Positions 28,161 through 36,620 of a stretch of 64,000 nucleotides of DNA are shown here, piece by piece. Under the pieces are notes generated by a model. The model was not told where the DNA came from. It was given only the letters and a program-made list of their open reading frames with translations, and did no database searches. Within the stretch, counting starts at the first letter, position 1. Every line of letters begins with the position of its first letter. Source of the DNA: Calditrichia bacterium (GTDB lineage Bacteria > Calditrichota > Calditrichia > RBG-13-44-9 > J075); the NCBI GenBank assembly GCA_028284905.1, contig JANQQU010000083.1, positions 1-64,000 on the forward strand, written 5' to 3'. The position numbers and the translations under genes are program-made.

Positions 28161-28952
28161 TTATTTTTGAAGTATAAATCTCCCGAAGCGCGTCGCCCGG
28201 CCATCTGTAATTTTAAAGATATAGATGCCGCTGGCATGATCCAACATATTTACGGGGAAATTATGCAGGCCACTATTGTAATTTTCATTTAGATTGATAA
28301 TCGATTGACCGGTAATATCGTAGACAGAAAGCGTCACGTTTGCCGGAGCGTTCAGGCGAAATTGAATATTGACAGCACCGTTAAACGGATTAGGGTAGGG
28401 GCCGATTAGCTGAAAAGAAGCGAGATTCTCCAGTGGGGCATTATCATCTTGAATGCCGGTAGGAATTGCCCGTAAACTATCGATGACCTCCCGAAAAACC
28501 GCTATATCGAAGCCACCGGCAAGATATTCGACAATGCCATCCCGACCAAGAATAAGGTTCACCGGGTAATTGCTGAATCCATAATCGGCGAAAAGGCTGC
28601 CATCCCTGTCGCGTAAAATCGGATAAGTAATGCCGGTATTGTTAACAAAATTGTCGATCTGCCAGATGGAGTCCTGCACACTAATTGAGAGCACATTGAC
28701 ATCATCCTGCGGATAGTGTTGCCAGATCGAATCTTCCAGCAAAGGCGCTTCCTGAATACATGGGACACACCACGAGGCAAAAAAAGTGAGTAAAACAATT
28801 TTATCGGAAAAATCATCCAGGGTAAAAAGCGTACCGGTTGTATCCGGAATAGTGAAGTTCTGTGCGGGCTGGCCAACAGCTGCCTGACTATGCAGGGATT
28901 GGCCAGCAATGATGAAAAATAACAGAATTGAAAGCAGTGACGGTAATTTCAT
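28161..28952 (-). CDS. TlpA-like thioredoxin-fold protein with T9SS sorting tail
   Basis: 263 residues: signal peptide (about 1-24), a peroxiredoxin/TlpA thioredoxin fold with redox motif WCVPC (LLTFFASWCVPCIQEAPL, about residues 62-66), and a C-terminal T9SS sorting domain (from about 180, with GPYPNPFNGAVNIQFRL and ending FGRFILQK). A thioredoxin fused to a secretion tail would place the redox activity at the cell surface or outside. Start ATG has GGAGAGTTT close upstream. Leads a two-gene unit with the YkgJ-type gene. Confidence 0.92.
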   Translation of the reverse strand: MKLPSLLSILLFFIIAGQSLHSQAAVGQPAQNFTIPDTTGTLFTLDDFSDKIVLLTFFASWCVPCIQEAPLLEDSIWQHYPQDDVNVLSISVQDSIWQIDNFVNNTGITYPILRDRDGSLFADYGFSNYPVNLILGRDGIVEYLAGGFDIAVFREVIDSLRAIPTGIQDDNAPLENLASFQLIGPYPNPFNGAVNIQFRLNAPANVTLSVYDITGQSIINLNENYNSGLHNFPVNMLDHASGIYIFKITDGRATRFGRFILQK

Positions 28953-29143
28953 AAACTCTCCGCAGGGTAAATTTTTAAGAAAAATTAATTATGTCGGAGA
29001 GCTTTTGCCAAAGAGATAAATTACAATTTTCAACTTTTTGTGTTGTTTCTTTTCTGCTAAGGCAATATAATTAACTACTTAAGGTATGCCGTTATCATTG
29101 CTAGAAAGAATTATCCTGCAAGCAAATAGCGGCTTTTGCAGTT

Positions 29144-29551
29144 TTACAGCGATTGTTCCGGGAGCGTATCCAGATACGTTTTGAATTCGTTCAACTCTTC
29201 CCGAAGTGCTTCGACGATAAACCCGATGATCGCAGCATCGTCTATGTAGCCAAAAACTGCAAAGAAGTCCGGGATAATATCAAAGGGGTTGAGGAAGTAG
29301 ATAATACCGGCCAGGGCCATAACAATGGCTCTCCAGGGGATTTTTCGATATGTGCCGGATTTATACGCCCTAACCATTGTTAACAGTAATTCCAGCTCGG
29401 CGAGAAATTTCTGTAACCGTTCCCGATGCGTACGTGCCTTTTTTTGTGCATCTTCGAGAATCTCGGATACTTTTGAATCCTCTTCGAATACCGCTTTGGC
29501 TTTCTCCTGCGCGGATTCGAAACCGGGAGGTGGCTGATTATTTTTTTCCAT
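29144..29551 (-). CDS. DUF1232 (YkvA-like) membrane protein
   Basis: 135 residues. After a charged, coiled-coil-like N-terminus (about 15-50) comes the DUF1232 core: PWRAIVMALAGIIYFLNPFDIIPDF, with the diagnostic NPFDIIPD, then GYIDDAAIIGFIVEALREEL. One or two short membrane segments. Function unknown. Stands alone; the 191 bases towards the TlpA-like gene hold nothing recognised. Confidence 0.9.
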   Translation of the reverse strand: MEKNNQPPPGFESAQEKAKAVFEEDSKVSEILEDAQKKARTHRERLQKFLAELELLLTMVRAYKSGTYRKIPWRAIVMALAGIIYFLNPFDIIPDFFAVFGYIDDAAIIGFIVEALREELNEFKTYLDTLPEQSL

Positions 29552-29691
29552 TTAGAGACAGTCCTTGTTTTTTTAAAAAGATGTTTCTAATACCAATAGA
29601 TCTAACATAATTGAATTTTTGCGGAAAGGAAATGGTAGTTTTTAAATTTTAACTCATTTCCTGTTTAAATTTTACCTGGACACTGCTTGAT

Positions 29692-30375
29692 ATGGTTACG
29701 GTTCTTCGCGTTCTGGTTATGATTCTTTGTGCGATTGTTTCGTTTGGATATTTACGGGCAATCGTTTACTACTCCGGCGTATTCATGAAAACGCCGCAAA
29801 TCCTTAGCTGGTTCGGATTTGGTGCATTGATATACCTGGTGTTTTGGCTTTTCTTCTTCTCGAAACGAGATAAATTCTGGAGCGTTTTTGAGCATGAATT
29901 GACCCACGTTTTGTTTGCAATTCTCTTTTTTCGGCAGGTGCATACTTTTAAAGTAGAACGGGGTAAAGGCGGGGAAGTTAAGATCACCGGCAGCAATTTT
30001 ATCGTTGGATTATCGCCTTATTTTTTCCCCTTGATGGCCCTGCCGGTCGTTTTACTAAAACCATCTATCGCAATTCAGCACCAATGGATCTTAAATGGCG
30101 TATTGGGATTTACAGTGATGTTTCATGTCATCAGCTTGATGCAGGAGCTTAACCCGAAACAACCGGATATCAGCAACTACGGCTTACTGTTTTCCCTGTT
30201 TGTCATTATTGCTTTTAATATCTTCTTTCTGGGGATCTGCTATTCCTCCATGCGGGGCCTTTGGGGAGATATGAGTGGATTTCTCCAGATGGGCTATATG
30301 GAAAGTCAGCGCCTGGTAGAAAATGCCTGGCGGGTTTTTTATCATCAGTCAGTCGGCAGGTATTTCGGCGGCTAA
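29692..30375 (+). CDS. M50-like membrane metalloprotease homologue
   Basis: 227 residues, five or six membrane helices. FEHELTHVLFAILFF carries the zinc motif HExxH (HELTH, about residues 67-71). A second motif QPDISNYG near residue 160 could supply the third metal ligand (Asp) as in site-2-type proteases. The fold is that of small M50-like proteins without a PDZ domain. Substrate unknown. Start chosen at the first ATG; its ribosome site is weak. Convergent with the phosphatase gene. Confidence 0.75.
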   Translation: MVTVLRVLVMILCAIVSFGYLRAIVYYSGVFMKTPQILSWFGFGALIYLVFWLFFFSKRDKFWSVFEHELTHVLFAILFFRQVHTFKVERGKGGEVKITGSNFIVGLSPYFFPLMALPVVLLKPSIAIQHQWILNGVLGFTVMFHVISLMQELNPKQPDISNYGLLFSLFVIIAFNIFFLGICYSSMRGLWGDMSGFLQMGYMESQRLVENAWRVFYHQSVGRYFGG

Positions 30376-30394
30376 AATTTACCTCATACCAATT

Positions 30395-30886
30395 TTATTC
30401 CACAGACGATTTTTCCCGTGCATAAGAAATAAGCGTGGGCAACATTCGTTCTATCTCAGCACCGATGATGTCATATGTCTTTTCGTATTCACCAATACGC
30501 TTACCATAAGGATCGCTGATACTTGCGGAAGAAATCGGGGGCGTTGCGGCGAATTCTTTCAACGTAAATATCTTATCTGCAAAATGCGGAAACACAAGCC
30601 GGATATCCAACTTGTGCTGTTCTGCCATACAGAGGACCAGATCCGCCCCATTCATTAAGTGACTGGAAATTGGTTGGGAGCGATGCGCGGATATATTCAG
30701 CCCATGGTCCGCACAGACCTGTTGACTGAATTTTGCCGCCGGAATATTTTTTTCTGCCCAGGTGCCGCAGGATGATACCGAAATAAGCCCGGAAAGGCCC
30801 TTCTGATCAATTAAATACGCCAATCGATACTCTGCCATCGGCGTACGGCATATATTTGCTGTGCAGACAAATAATACATTATACAT
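30395..30886 (-). CDS. Low molecular weight protein-tyrosine phosphatase
   Basis: 163 residues. Active-site P-loop VLFVCTANICRT gives C(X)5R with Cys8 and Arg14, and the general acid lies in SDPYGKRIGEY (Asp-Pro). Full catalytic set, in contrast to the related pseudoenzyme at 32742. Such enzymes in Gram-negative bacteria often regulate tyrosine kinases of exopolysaccharide export. A heptosyltransferase gene lies upstream on the same strand at 146 bases. Confidence 0.93.
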   Translation of the reverse strand: MYNVLFVCTANICRTPMAEYRLAYLIDQKGLSGLISVSSCGTWAEKNIPAAKFSQQVCADHGLNISAHRSQPISSHLMNGADLVLCMAEQHKLDIRLVFPHFADKIFTLKEFAATPPISSASISDPYGKRIGEYEKTYDIIGAEIERMLPTLISYAREKSSVE

Positions 30887-31032
30887 AATCTTACCGTAGA
30901 AGATATATGAGCGTAATGTTCAGAAAGAATTCACGTTGTTATTCTTACTATAGTATAAGGACTCTGAGGAAAAAAAACAATCGGTGAACGTTTTTGCAGA
31001 GATACAGTGTTGATGGGCGACTTGCTGACAGG

Positions 31033-32082
31033 CTAGTGTTTCGCAGATAACTGAGCTTCCAATTCCTTTTCAATCCGTTCCGGAGTAATCTTTACCATAC
31101 AGTCGAAGGTTTTGATAGGGCAGCTATTTCCACCATGGATGCCACAGGGGCGGCAGGAGAGGCCATCTATTTCGACTACGCGATCATTCTCTCCATAGGG
31201 ATAAAAGCCGAAAGCCGGGATCGTCGCACCAAATATTGCGATGACCGGGGTACGTACTGAAACCGCGAGGTGTAATGGCGAACTGTCGTTTGTTACCAGG
31301 GCACGGCATTGTTTAATCAGTAAAGCAGATTGGCGCAGGGTGAATTGACCGGCGGCATCATGAACATGTGAATTATCCGCGGCGATCTTTGCAGTTGTCT
31401 CCCGGTCCTGCGCACTGCCGATGAGAATAATGTGAAAACCCTTTTTGGTCAGGCGTTCGGCTAATCCGGCAAAATGTTCCGGCAGCCAACGCTTGGTTGC
31501 CCACACTGAACCGGGCGCAAAAGCAATGCATTTTTGATCTCCGCCCAGTTTCTTCTCTGCCAACCAGTGCTGAACAGCGGTTTCATCTTCCCGGGAGAAA
31601 TGCATCTCTGGAAATACCTTTTTTTCTGCATCAATGCCAAGCGGTGTTAATAAGCGGAGATTGCGGTTGATTTCATGGACATTCCTGGGATAGGGGAGTA
31701 GCGTATTAAAAAGAAAGCGACCGCTGCTTTTGTCGAACCCAATTCGCCGGGGAATTTTAGCTGCGTATACCAATCCGGCACTGCGGATAGACCGATGCGG
31801 CACCAAAGCCAGGTCGTAACGGCGGCCGCGCAGGCGCTTTATCAGGCGCAAGTAAGGTGCTATCCCTTTGTCCCGTTGACGTTTATCATAAATATACAAA
31901 TTATCGATTAAGGGATTGTTTTCCAGGATGTTTTTGGATGAAGGAATCGCAATAAAATCAACTTCTGCATCCGGAAAATGCGTTTTAACCTCCTGTAGCA
32001 GCGGAAGGGTAAGAATAACATCGCCAATAAATGCGGTTTGAACGATTAATATTCGCTTTGGGGGTGATTTTTGCGCTTTCAT
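31033..32082 (-). CDS. GT9 family glycosyltransferase, heptosyltransferase II-like
   Basis: 349 residues. Begins RILIVQTAFIGDVILTLPLL, a GT9 nucleotide-sugar enzyme start, with the C-terminal nucleotide-binding half VTNDSSPLHLAVSVRTPVIA and a cysteine-containing end (CRPCGIHGGNSCPIKTFDC) usual in heptosyltransferases. Adds heptose to the LPS core on the cytoplasmic face of the inner membrane, so supports a diderm cell. Sugar specificity is inference. The region 5' of it (416 bases) has no gene. Confidence 0.9.
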   Translation of the reverse strand: MKAQKSPPKRILIVQTAFIGDVILTLPLLQEVKTHFPDAEVDFIAIPSSKNILENNPLIDNLYIYDKRQRDKGIAPYLRLIKRLRGRRYDLALVPHRSIRSAGLVYAAKIPRRIGFDKSSGRFLFNTLLPYPRNVHEINRNLRLLTPLGIDAEKKVFPEMHFSREDETAVQHWLAEKKLGGDQKCIAFAPGSVWATKRWLPEHFAGLAERLTKKGFHIILIGSAQDRETTAKIAADNSHVHDAAGQFTLRQSALLIKQCRALVTNDSSPLHLAVSVRTPVIAIFGATIPAFGFYPYGENDRVVEIDGLSCRPCGIHGGNSCPIKTFDCMVKITPERIEKELEAQLSAKH

Positions 32083-32498
32083 TCGGAAAACTGGATATTT
32101 TTACGCAAAAGATTAGCAGTTTTTACCGGGTTTGCAGGAACACATACCAGTAGCAAAATAGCTGAAAACGTTGATAAATCTAGCTTTTTAAACACCTTGT
32201 GACTGCAGTCAAGAGATATTGCCATAATCACTTCTTGCATAATCTTTCTAATTTATTGTGATTTCTTAACTTAAAGGCAGTAATCATTCTTTGGGTGTTT
32301 AAGTGTATGTTATTTCTGCGTTTAAGTTCTTGTTTGCCTTGCTCTTTTTTGAGCACCATTTAAGTAAATTGGAAATATTAAAAGAGGCAAATTATTAATA
32401 ATTGTTAAGTTGTCCCTAAAAAATGTTAATCCAATCAATTCTCGGTAATTGAAAAGGTATTATAATCTTCCAACACATTAATTACAGGAGGTAAGTTT
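32083..32498. other. AT-rich intergenic region without gene
   Basis: 416 bases between divergent genes. No open frame with a ribosome site and no RNA gene recognised. It should hold promoters for both the heptosyltransferase (minus) and the small 70-residue gene (plus). The last 20 bases carry the ribosome site AGGAGG. Confidence 0.5.
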
Positions 32499-32711
32499 AT
32501 GAAATCATTGTCACAGATACGACAGGCATATGAGGAAAATTATCAAAGAATGTTAGACATTATCCAGGAAATGGGCGGCGACGAATGTATCAAACAACAT
32601 CGTAAGAAGCAGTCCCAGCTATATCGCAGACTGAAAGATTTACAGCGCCACGAGCATTATCTGGATGAATTAGAGAATCGCATGATGACCCATCAAACAA
32701 TGATTCACTAA
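32499..32711 (+). CDS. Small hydrophilic helical protein, unknown
   Basis: 70 residues, all helical and highly charged, with no family I recognise. Sequence features: amphipathic heptad-like helices QAYEENYQRMLDIIQEMGG and LYRRLKDLQRHEHYLDELEN, one Cys, several His near the end (RMMTHQTMIH). A perfect AGGAGG lies 8 bases upstream of the ATG, which argues that it is a true gene. It may form a coiled coil or bind another protein. Confidence 0.7.
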   Translation: MKSLSQIRQAYEENYQRMLDIIQEMGGDECIKQHRKKQSQLYRRLKDLQRHEHYLDELENRMMTHQTMIH

Positions 32712-32741
32712 TCCTAAGTTTTACTGTGTTTTACCGTCCAA

Positions 32742-33167
32742 TCAGGACTTGTATTTAGAAATAAACGTTTTAACCTGATCTTCGATTTTATCGCAGAGTG
32801 TATTTACGTCTTTGAGAAGTTGTCCTTCGTCATCTCCATCAAGCGCGAGCTTCGGAATGTCCCACCCTACCAATTCATGGTCATAATTAATTGCGGGTAA
32901 TTCTTTTTTTAGTTCCTGGTTCATGAGGACGAAATAATCGAATTTTTGATTTTCGATCACCTCATATACTTTGGAAAAAGAATAGTTGGGATCTTGCCCA
33001 CGTTGTTTTAACACGTCGGCAACAAGGTAGTTGACACGATCAGCTTTCAAACCAAAACTATGCACTTCAAAATGCTCACGGGCGAGTGAACGTAAGTAAA
33101 CTTCGGCAATAATGCTGCGGCAAGTATTGTTGTCAGAAATAAAGCAGACGCTTTTTCTGTTACCCAT
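32742..33167 (-). CDS. LMW phosphatase / ArsC-like pseudoenzyme (catalytic Cys replaced by Ser)
   Basis: 141 residues. The fold is that of low-molecular-weight phosphatase/arsenate reductase: CFISDNNTCRSIIAEVYLRS at the N-terminus and FDYFVLMNQELKKELP in the middle. Aligned with VLFVCTGNICRS, the nucleophile Cys is Ser11 (S-DNNTC-R17). The second and third redox Cys of arsenate reductases are also missing (LMNQELKKELP). So it probably cannot act as a phosphatase or reductase. Start 33167 has GGAGG six bases upstream; the ORF to 33242 is longer but has no site. Convergent with the small 70-residue gene. Confidence 0.8.
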   Translation of the reverse strand: MGNRKSVCFISDNNTCRSIIAEVYLRSLAREHFEVHSFGLKADRVNYLVADVLKQRGQDPNYSFSKVYEVIENQKFDYFVLMNQELKKELPAINYDHELVGWDIPKLALDGDDEGQLLKDVNTLCDKIEDQVKTFISKYKS

Positions 33168-33252
33168 TCGGGCCTCCACGGTTCTGAATGATTCGAGTTG
33201 TAACATACCTGTTTTGCGGGTGCGCAGGAATCGGCATCCCATCCAAATTTTG

Positions 33253-33290
33253 ACGCCGGAATCGGTTATACGATTTCGGCGTTATTTTTT
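33253..33290 (+). terminator. Orphan plus-strand terminator-like hairpin
   Basis: ACGCCGGAATCG / CGATTTCGGCGT, a 12-bp stem with one G-T pair and a 6-nt loop, followed by TATTTTTT on the plus strand. No plus-strand gene ends here; the nearest, at 32711, is more than 500 bases away. Confidence 0.6.
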
Positions 33291-33386
33291 CAAGCCACTT
33301 ACCTGACCTGCTTCTGTATCTAATTCTTCCACCGGTAAATTTCAAGTAAAAAATATCGAAAGCTGCTTTCATTTCTCATATCTCTG

Positions 33387-33424
33387 AAAAAAAGCAACCT
33401 GAGCGTCAAAATAACACCCAGGTT
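33387..33424 (-). terminator. Terminator of the hslV-hslU-argF operon
   Basis: On the minus strand AACCTGGGTGT / ACGCTCAGGTT form a stem with two mismatches and a 7-nt loop, followed by GCTTTTTTT. It starts 38 bases after the argF stop. Confidence 0.8.
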
Positions 33425-33461
33425 GGTAATTTTTAAAAGCAGTGCTGGATAATTTCAGGCA

Positions 33462-34385
33462 TTATCCATTGAGATGCCTGGCGAGGGTAACCATAATCGC
33501 CTTCTGAACATGCATACGGTTTTCGGCTTCATCGAATACAATTGAATGTTTGCTCTCAATTGCTTCGTCGGTAATTTCCTCACCGCGATGCGCCGGCAGG
33601 CAGTGCATAATCAGGGCATCCGAAGTGGCATGAGAAAGCAGTTCCATGTTCAACTGATAGGGCATGAAAATCTTTTTGCGGGCTTCCGCTTCTTCTTCCT
33701 GCCCCATACTCGCCCATACGTCTGTATAAAGCACGTCTGCATCGGTTACTGCTGCAACAGGATCACTAATCAGTTCAATTTTGCTCAGGCCTTTATCCCG
33801 TGCATCCTTCAATGTTTTCGGATCCGGCTGATAATTCTGTGGACTACAGATGACCAGATGAATCGGCACCTGTCCGGCAAAGTTGATCCAGGAATGGGCA
33901 ATGTTGTTGCCATCCCCGATATATACGATCTTCATGCCGTCCAGGGAGCCACGATGTTCAAGAATGGTAAAGGCATCGGCCATAATTTGGCAGGGGTGGT
34001 TATAGTCAGTCAGTCCGTTTACGACCGGCACAGAAGAATACTCAGCTAGCTCGAGGATGTCTGAATGGGCAAAGAGCCGCGCCATGATAATGTCATTATA
34101 GCGGGAAATTACCCGGCCAACATCTTTCACGGCCTCACGGGTGCCGATGCCGATATCCTGCGGTGACAGGTATAAAGCCATCCCGCCCAGTTGATAAATG
34201 CCGGTCTCGAATGAAATCCGGGTTCTGGCGCTTGGCTTAGCGAAAATCATTGCCAGGGAATAACCATCAAGAATATGATGCTTTTCACGGCGCTTCGTTT
34301 TCGCTTTCAGATCTGCGGTTAAATCAAAAATATCATTAATCTCGTCCCGGCTCCAATCGGCGATAGAAAGAAAGTCTTTCTGCAT
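33462..34385 (-). CDS. argF: Ornithine carbamoyltransferase
   Basis: 307 residues, full length. Makes citrulline from ornithine and carbamoyl phosphate in arginine synthesis. Carbamoyl-phosphate loop SARTR (usually STRTR), HPCQIMADA, and ornithine-site HCLPAHRGEEITDE are present. Start 34385 has AGGAGG about 6 bases upstream; the longer reading to 34403 does not. Lies 28 bases after hslU and is probably in its operon, an unusual partner for a protease. Confidence 0.95.
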   Translation of the reverse strand: MQKDFLSIADWSRDEINDIFDLTADLKAKTKRREKHHILDGYSLAMIFAKPSARTRISFETGIYQLGGMALYLSPQDIGIGTREAVKDVGRVISRYNDIIMARLFAHSDILELAEYSSVPVVNGLTDYNHPCQIMADAFTILEHRGSLDGMKIVYIGDGNNIAHSWINFAGQVPIHLVICSPQNYQPDPKTLKDARDKGLSKIELISDPVAAVTDADVLYTDVWASMGQEEEAEARKKIFMPYQLNMELLSHATSDALIMHCLPAHRGEEITDEAIESKHSIVFDEAENRMHVQKAIMVTLARHLNG

Positions 34386-34413
34386 AACTACCTCCTGCTT
34401 CACATGTGCTGTA

Positions 34414-35787
34414 TTAAAGAATAAATTTACGTAAATCTTCGTCTTCGACGATATTTTTCAAAGTTTCCCGGACAAACTCGCCGGTAATATTGATTTTATT
34501 GTCCAGCTCCGGTGCATCAAAGAGCATGTCTTCCAATAAGGTGGACATGATGGTATGCAAGCGGCGTGCACCAATATTTTCCGCTTTGCTGTTGACATAA
34601 CTGGCAGTTTCGGCGATGGCGCGAATTGCATCATCCGTGAATGTAAGTTCAATATTTTCCGTCTCCATTAAGGCACTATATTGCTTGATGAGAGCGTTTT
34701 GCGGCTCAGAAAGAATCTGGATAAAATCATCTGTGGAGAGGCTGCCCAATTCTACGCGGATCGGGAAACGGCCCTGCAATTCCGGTATAAGGTCGGAGGG
34801 TTTCGCGACATGAAAAGCGCCGGAAGCGATAAACAAGATATGGTCGGTTTTGATCATGCCATACTTGGTGGCAACCGTTGTGCCTTCAACAACCGGGAGC
34901 AAATCCCGCTGAACGCCTTCCCGGGAAACATCCGGACCATGCTTGGCGCTGCCGCTGGCAATTTTGTCAATTTCATCGAGGAATACGATACCACTATTCT
35001 GCACCCGGGTAATCGCTTCCTGAACCACTTCTTCCATATCAATCAGCTTTTGTGCTTCCTGCTGGGTGAGGATCGTCAGTGCTTCCGGTATATCAACCCG
35101 GCGTTTTTTCATTTTCTTCGGCATGAAGTTTCCGAATAACTCCTGCAAGTTGATCCCCATTTCTTCCATTCCGCCCGGGGAAAAAATCTGCATTGTCGGG
35201 GAAGTATCTGCCGGCGTATCAATCTCGACAGTGCGATTATCCAGCTCACCCTTTAGCAGTTTCTGGCGAAATTTGCTGCGGGTTTGCTGATACTGGCTTT
35301 CTTTACCATCATTCTCTTCCGTGGGTGAGGTAGAGAAACCGGTTTGGGAGATCGGCGGGGGAGGTATGAGGATATCCAGTAAACGTTCCACGGCCTGCTC
35401 GTTCGCTTTCTCCTGAACGGCCTGCTGTTTTTCTTCCCGGACCATGTTGATGCCGATGTCGACCAGATCCCGCACCATACTTTCGACATCTCTGCCGACG
35501 TAGCCGACTTCCGTAAATTTGGAGGCTTCCACCTTCACAAATGGCGCGCTTGCCAGACGGGCGAGGCGACGTGAAATTTCTGTTTTACCAACACCGGTGG
35601 GGCCGATCAGGATAATATTGTTGGGCATAATTTCATCTCTAAGATTGCCTTCTACCTGCTGACGGCGCCAACGATTTCTCAGTGCAATGGCGACCGAGCG
35701 CTTGGCATTGTGTTGGCCGATAATGTATTTGTCCAGTGCTTCGACAATTTCTTTTGGGGTTAAATCTTTAAGGTCTGTTTTTCCCAT
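34414..35787 (-). CDS. hslU: HslU, ATPase subunit of the HslVU protease
   Basis: 457 residues. AAA+ unfoldase that feeds HslV. Walker [16 protein letters not shown], Walker [10 protein letters not shown], a long intermediate I-domain (about 110-245), sensor [12 protein letters not shown], and the conserved C-terminal tail [10 protein letters not shown] that docks into Hsl[19 protein letters not shown] at the start. 29 bases after hslV. Cytosolic. Confidence 0.98.
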   Translation of the reverse strand: MGKTDLKDLTPKEIVEALDKYIIGQHNAKRSVAIALRNRWRRQQVEGNLRDEIMPNNIILIGPTGVGKTEISRRLARLASAPFVKVEASKFTEVGYVGRDVESMVRDLVDIGINMVREEKQQAVQEKANEQAVERLLDILIPPPPISQTGFSTSPTEENDGKESQYQQTRSKFRQKLLKGELDNRTVEIDTPADTSPTMQIFSPGGMEEMGINLQELFGNFMPKKMKKRRVDIPEALTILTQQEAQKLIDMEEVVQEAITRVQNSGIVFLDEIDKIASGSAKHGPDVSREGVQRDLLPVVEGTTVATKYGMIKTDHILFIASGAFHVAKPSDLIPELQGRFPIRVELGSLSTDDFIQILSEPQNALIKQYSALMETENIELTFTDDAIRAIAETASYVNSKAENIGARRLHTIMSTLLEDMLFDAPELDNKINITGEFVRETLKNIVEDEDLRKFIL

Positions 35788-35816
35788 GCTTTTTTACTCC
35801 GTTTCGCTAAAGTGCC

Positions 35817-36362
35817 CTACAAGGTTTCAATCGTAATGTGGCGGTTGGTATAGATGCAAATATCACCGGCAATTTCCAGAGACTTCCGGGTTAACTCCTC
35901 GGCATTCAGATCGGATTCAAACTTTAACGCCCGGGCAGCGGCAAGTGCGTAAGGGCCACCGGAACCAATTGCCAGGATTTGATCATCCGGCTGTAATACA
36001 TCGCCGGTACCGGAAACGATCAGTGCCGTATCCTTATTAACCACTGCCAGCATTGCTTCCAGGCGACGCAGAAAGCGATCAGTGCGCCAATCTTTTGCCA
36101 ATTCTACCGCAGCCTTGGTAAGATTGCCATTGTATTGTTCCAGTTTCTCTTCGAACCGTTCGAATAATGTAAATGCATCGGCGGCAGCGCCGGCAAAGCC
36201 TGCCAGAACCTGGTCGCGATACAGGCGACGGACTTTGTTGCCCTGTTGCTTCATTACCATATTACCGAAAGTTACCTGGCCATCTCCACCGAGGGCGACC
36301 TGGCCATCTTTAATGACACCGAGAATTGTTGTTGCATGAAATTTGGGAAATGAATCTGACAT
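35817..36362 (-). CDS. hslV: HslV, proteolytic subunit of the HslVU protease
   Basis: 181 residues. Threonine protease related to proteasome beta subunits. FHATTILGV contains the catalytic Thr (about residue 11 or 12) after a short propeptide; [10 protein letters not shown] and the [18 protein letters not shown] loop are family marks. Start 36362 has AGGAG five bases upstream; a GTG at 36368 overlaps that site and is rejected. First gene of hslV-hslU-argF. Confidence 0.97.
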   Translation of the reverse strand: MSDSFPKFHATTILGVIKDGQVALGGDGQVTFGNMVMKQQGNKVRRLYRDQVLAGFAGAAADAFTLFERFEEKLEQYNGNLTKAAVELAKDWRTDRFLRRLEAMLAVVNKDTALIVSGTGDVLQPDDQILAIGSGGPYALAAARALKFESDLNAEELTRKSLEIAGDICIYTNRHITIETL

Positions 36363-36546
36363 TGACACTCCTATGTTCCTTGAATCTTAAATTGCTCGCA
36401 AATTTACGTATTATCGCCAGTGATTACAAACAAAAGTCAAAATTTAAATCTAGCGATTTCTACCAAATTAAGTGTGAATAATGTCTAACATTTACGGGAA
36501 GATAATTGAAATGTTTTCGGGGGTAGGGGAGAAGAAGCGTGATAAT

Positions 36547-36619
36547 GAAGCTAATACCGAATAAGTCTAATAGATGCTGGATGAAAAACGTTCTCATCCA
36601 GCATCAAGTCCTTAGCTTC
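36547..36619. terminator. Two-tier palindrome downstream of rpoN
   Basis: An inner 12-bp perfect stem (36573-36584 / 36594-36605) is nested in an outer 8-bp perfect stem (GAAGCTAA 36547-36554 / TTAGCTTC 36612-36619). It touches the rpoN stop codon. No good T-run, so termination or mRNA stabilisation is possible. Confidence 0.55.
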
Positions 36620-36620
36620 G

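Noticed and set aside
33160-33372. Minus-strand 70-codon open frame overlapping the pseudoenzyme start
   Set aside because: Contains the orphan terminator palindrome, has odd composition (basic, low complexity) and no ribosome site.
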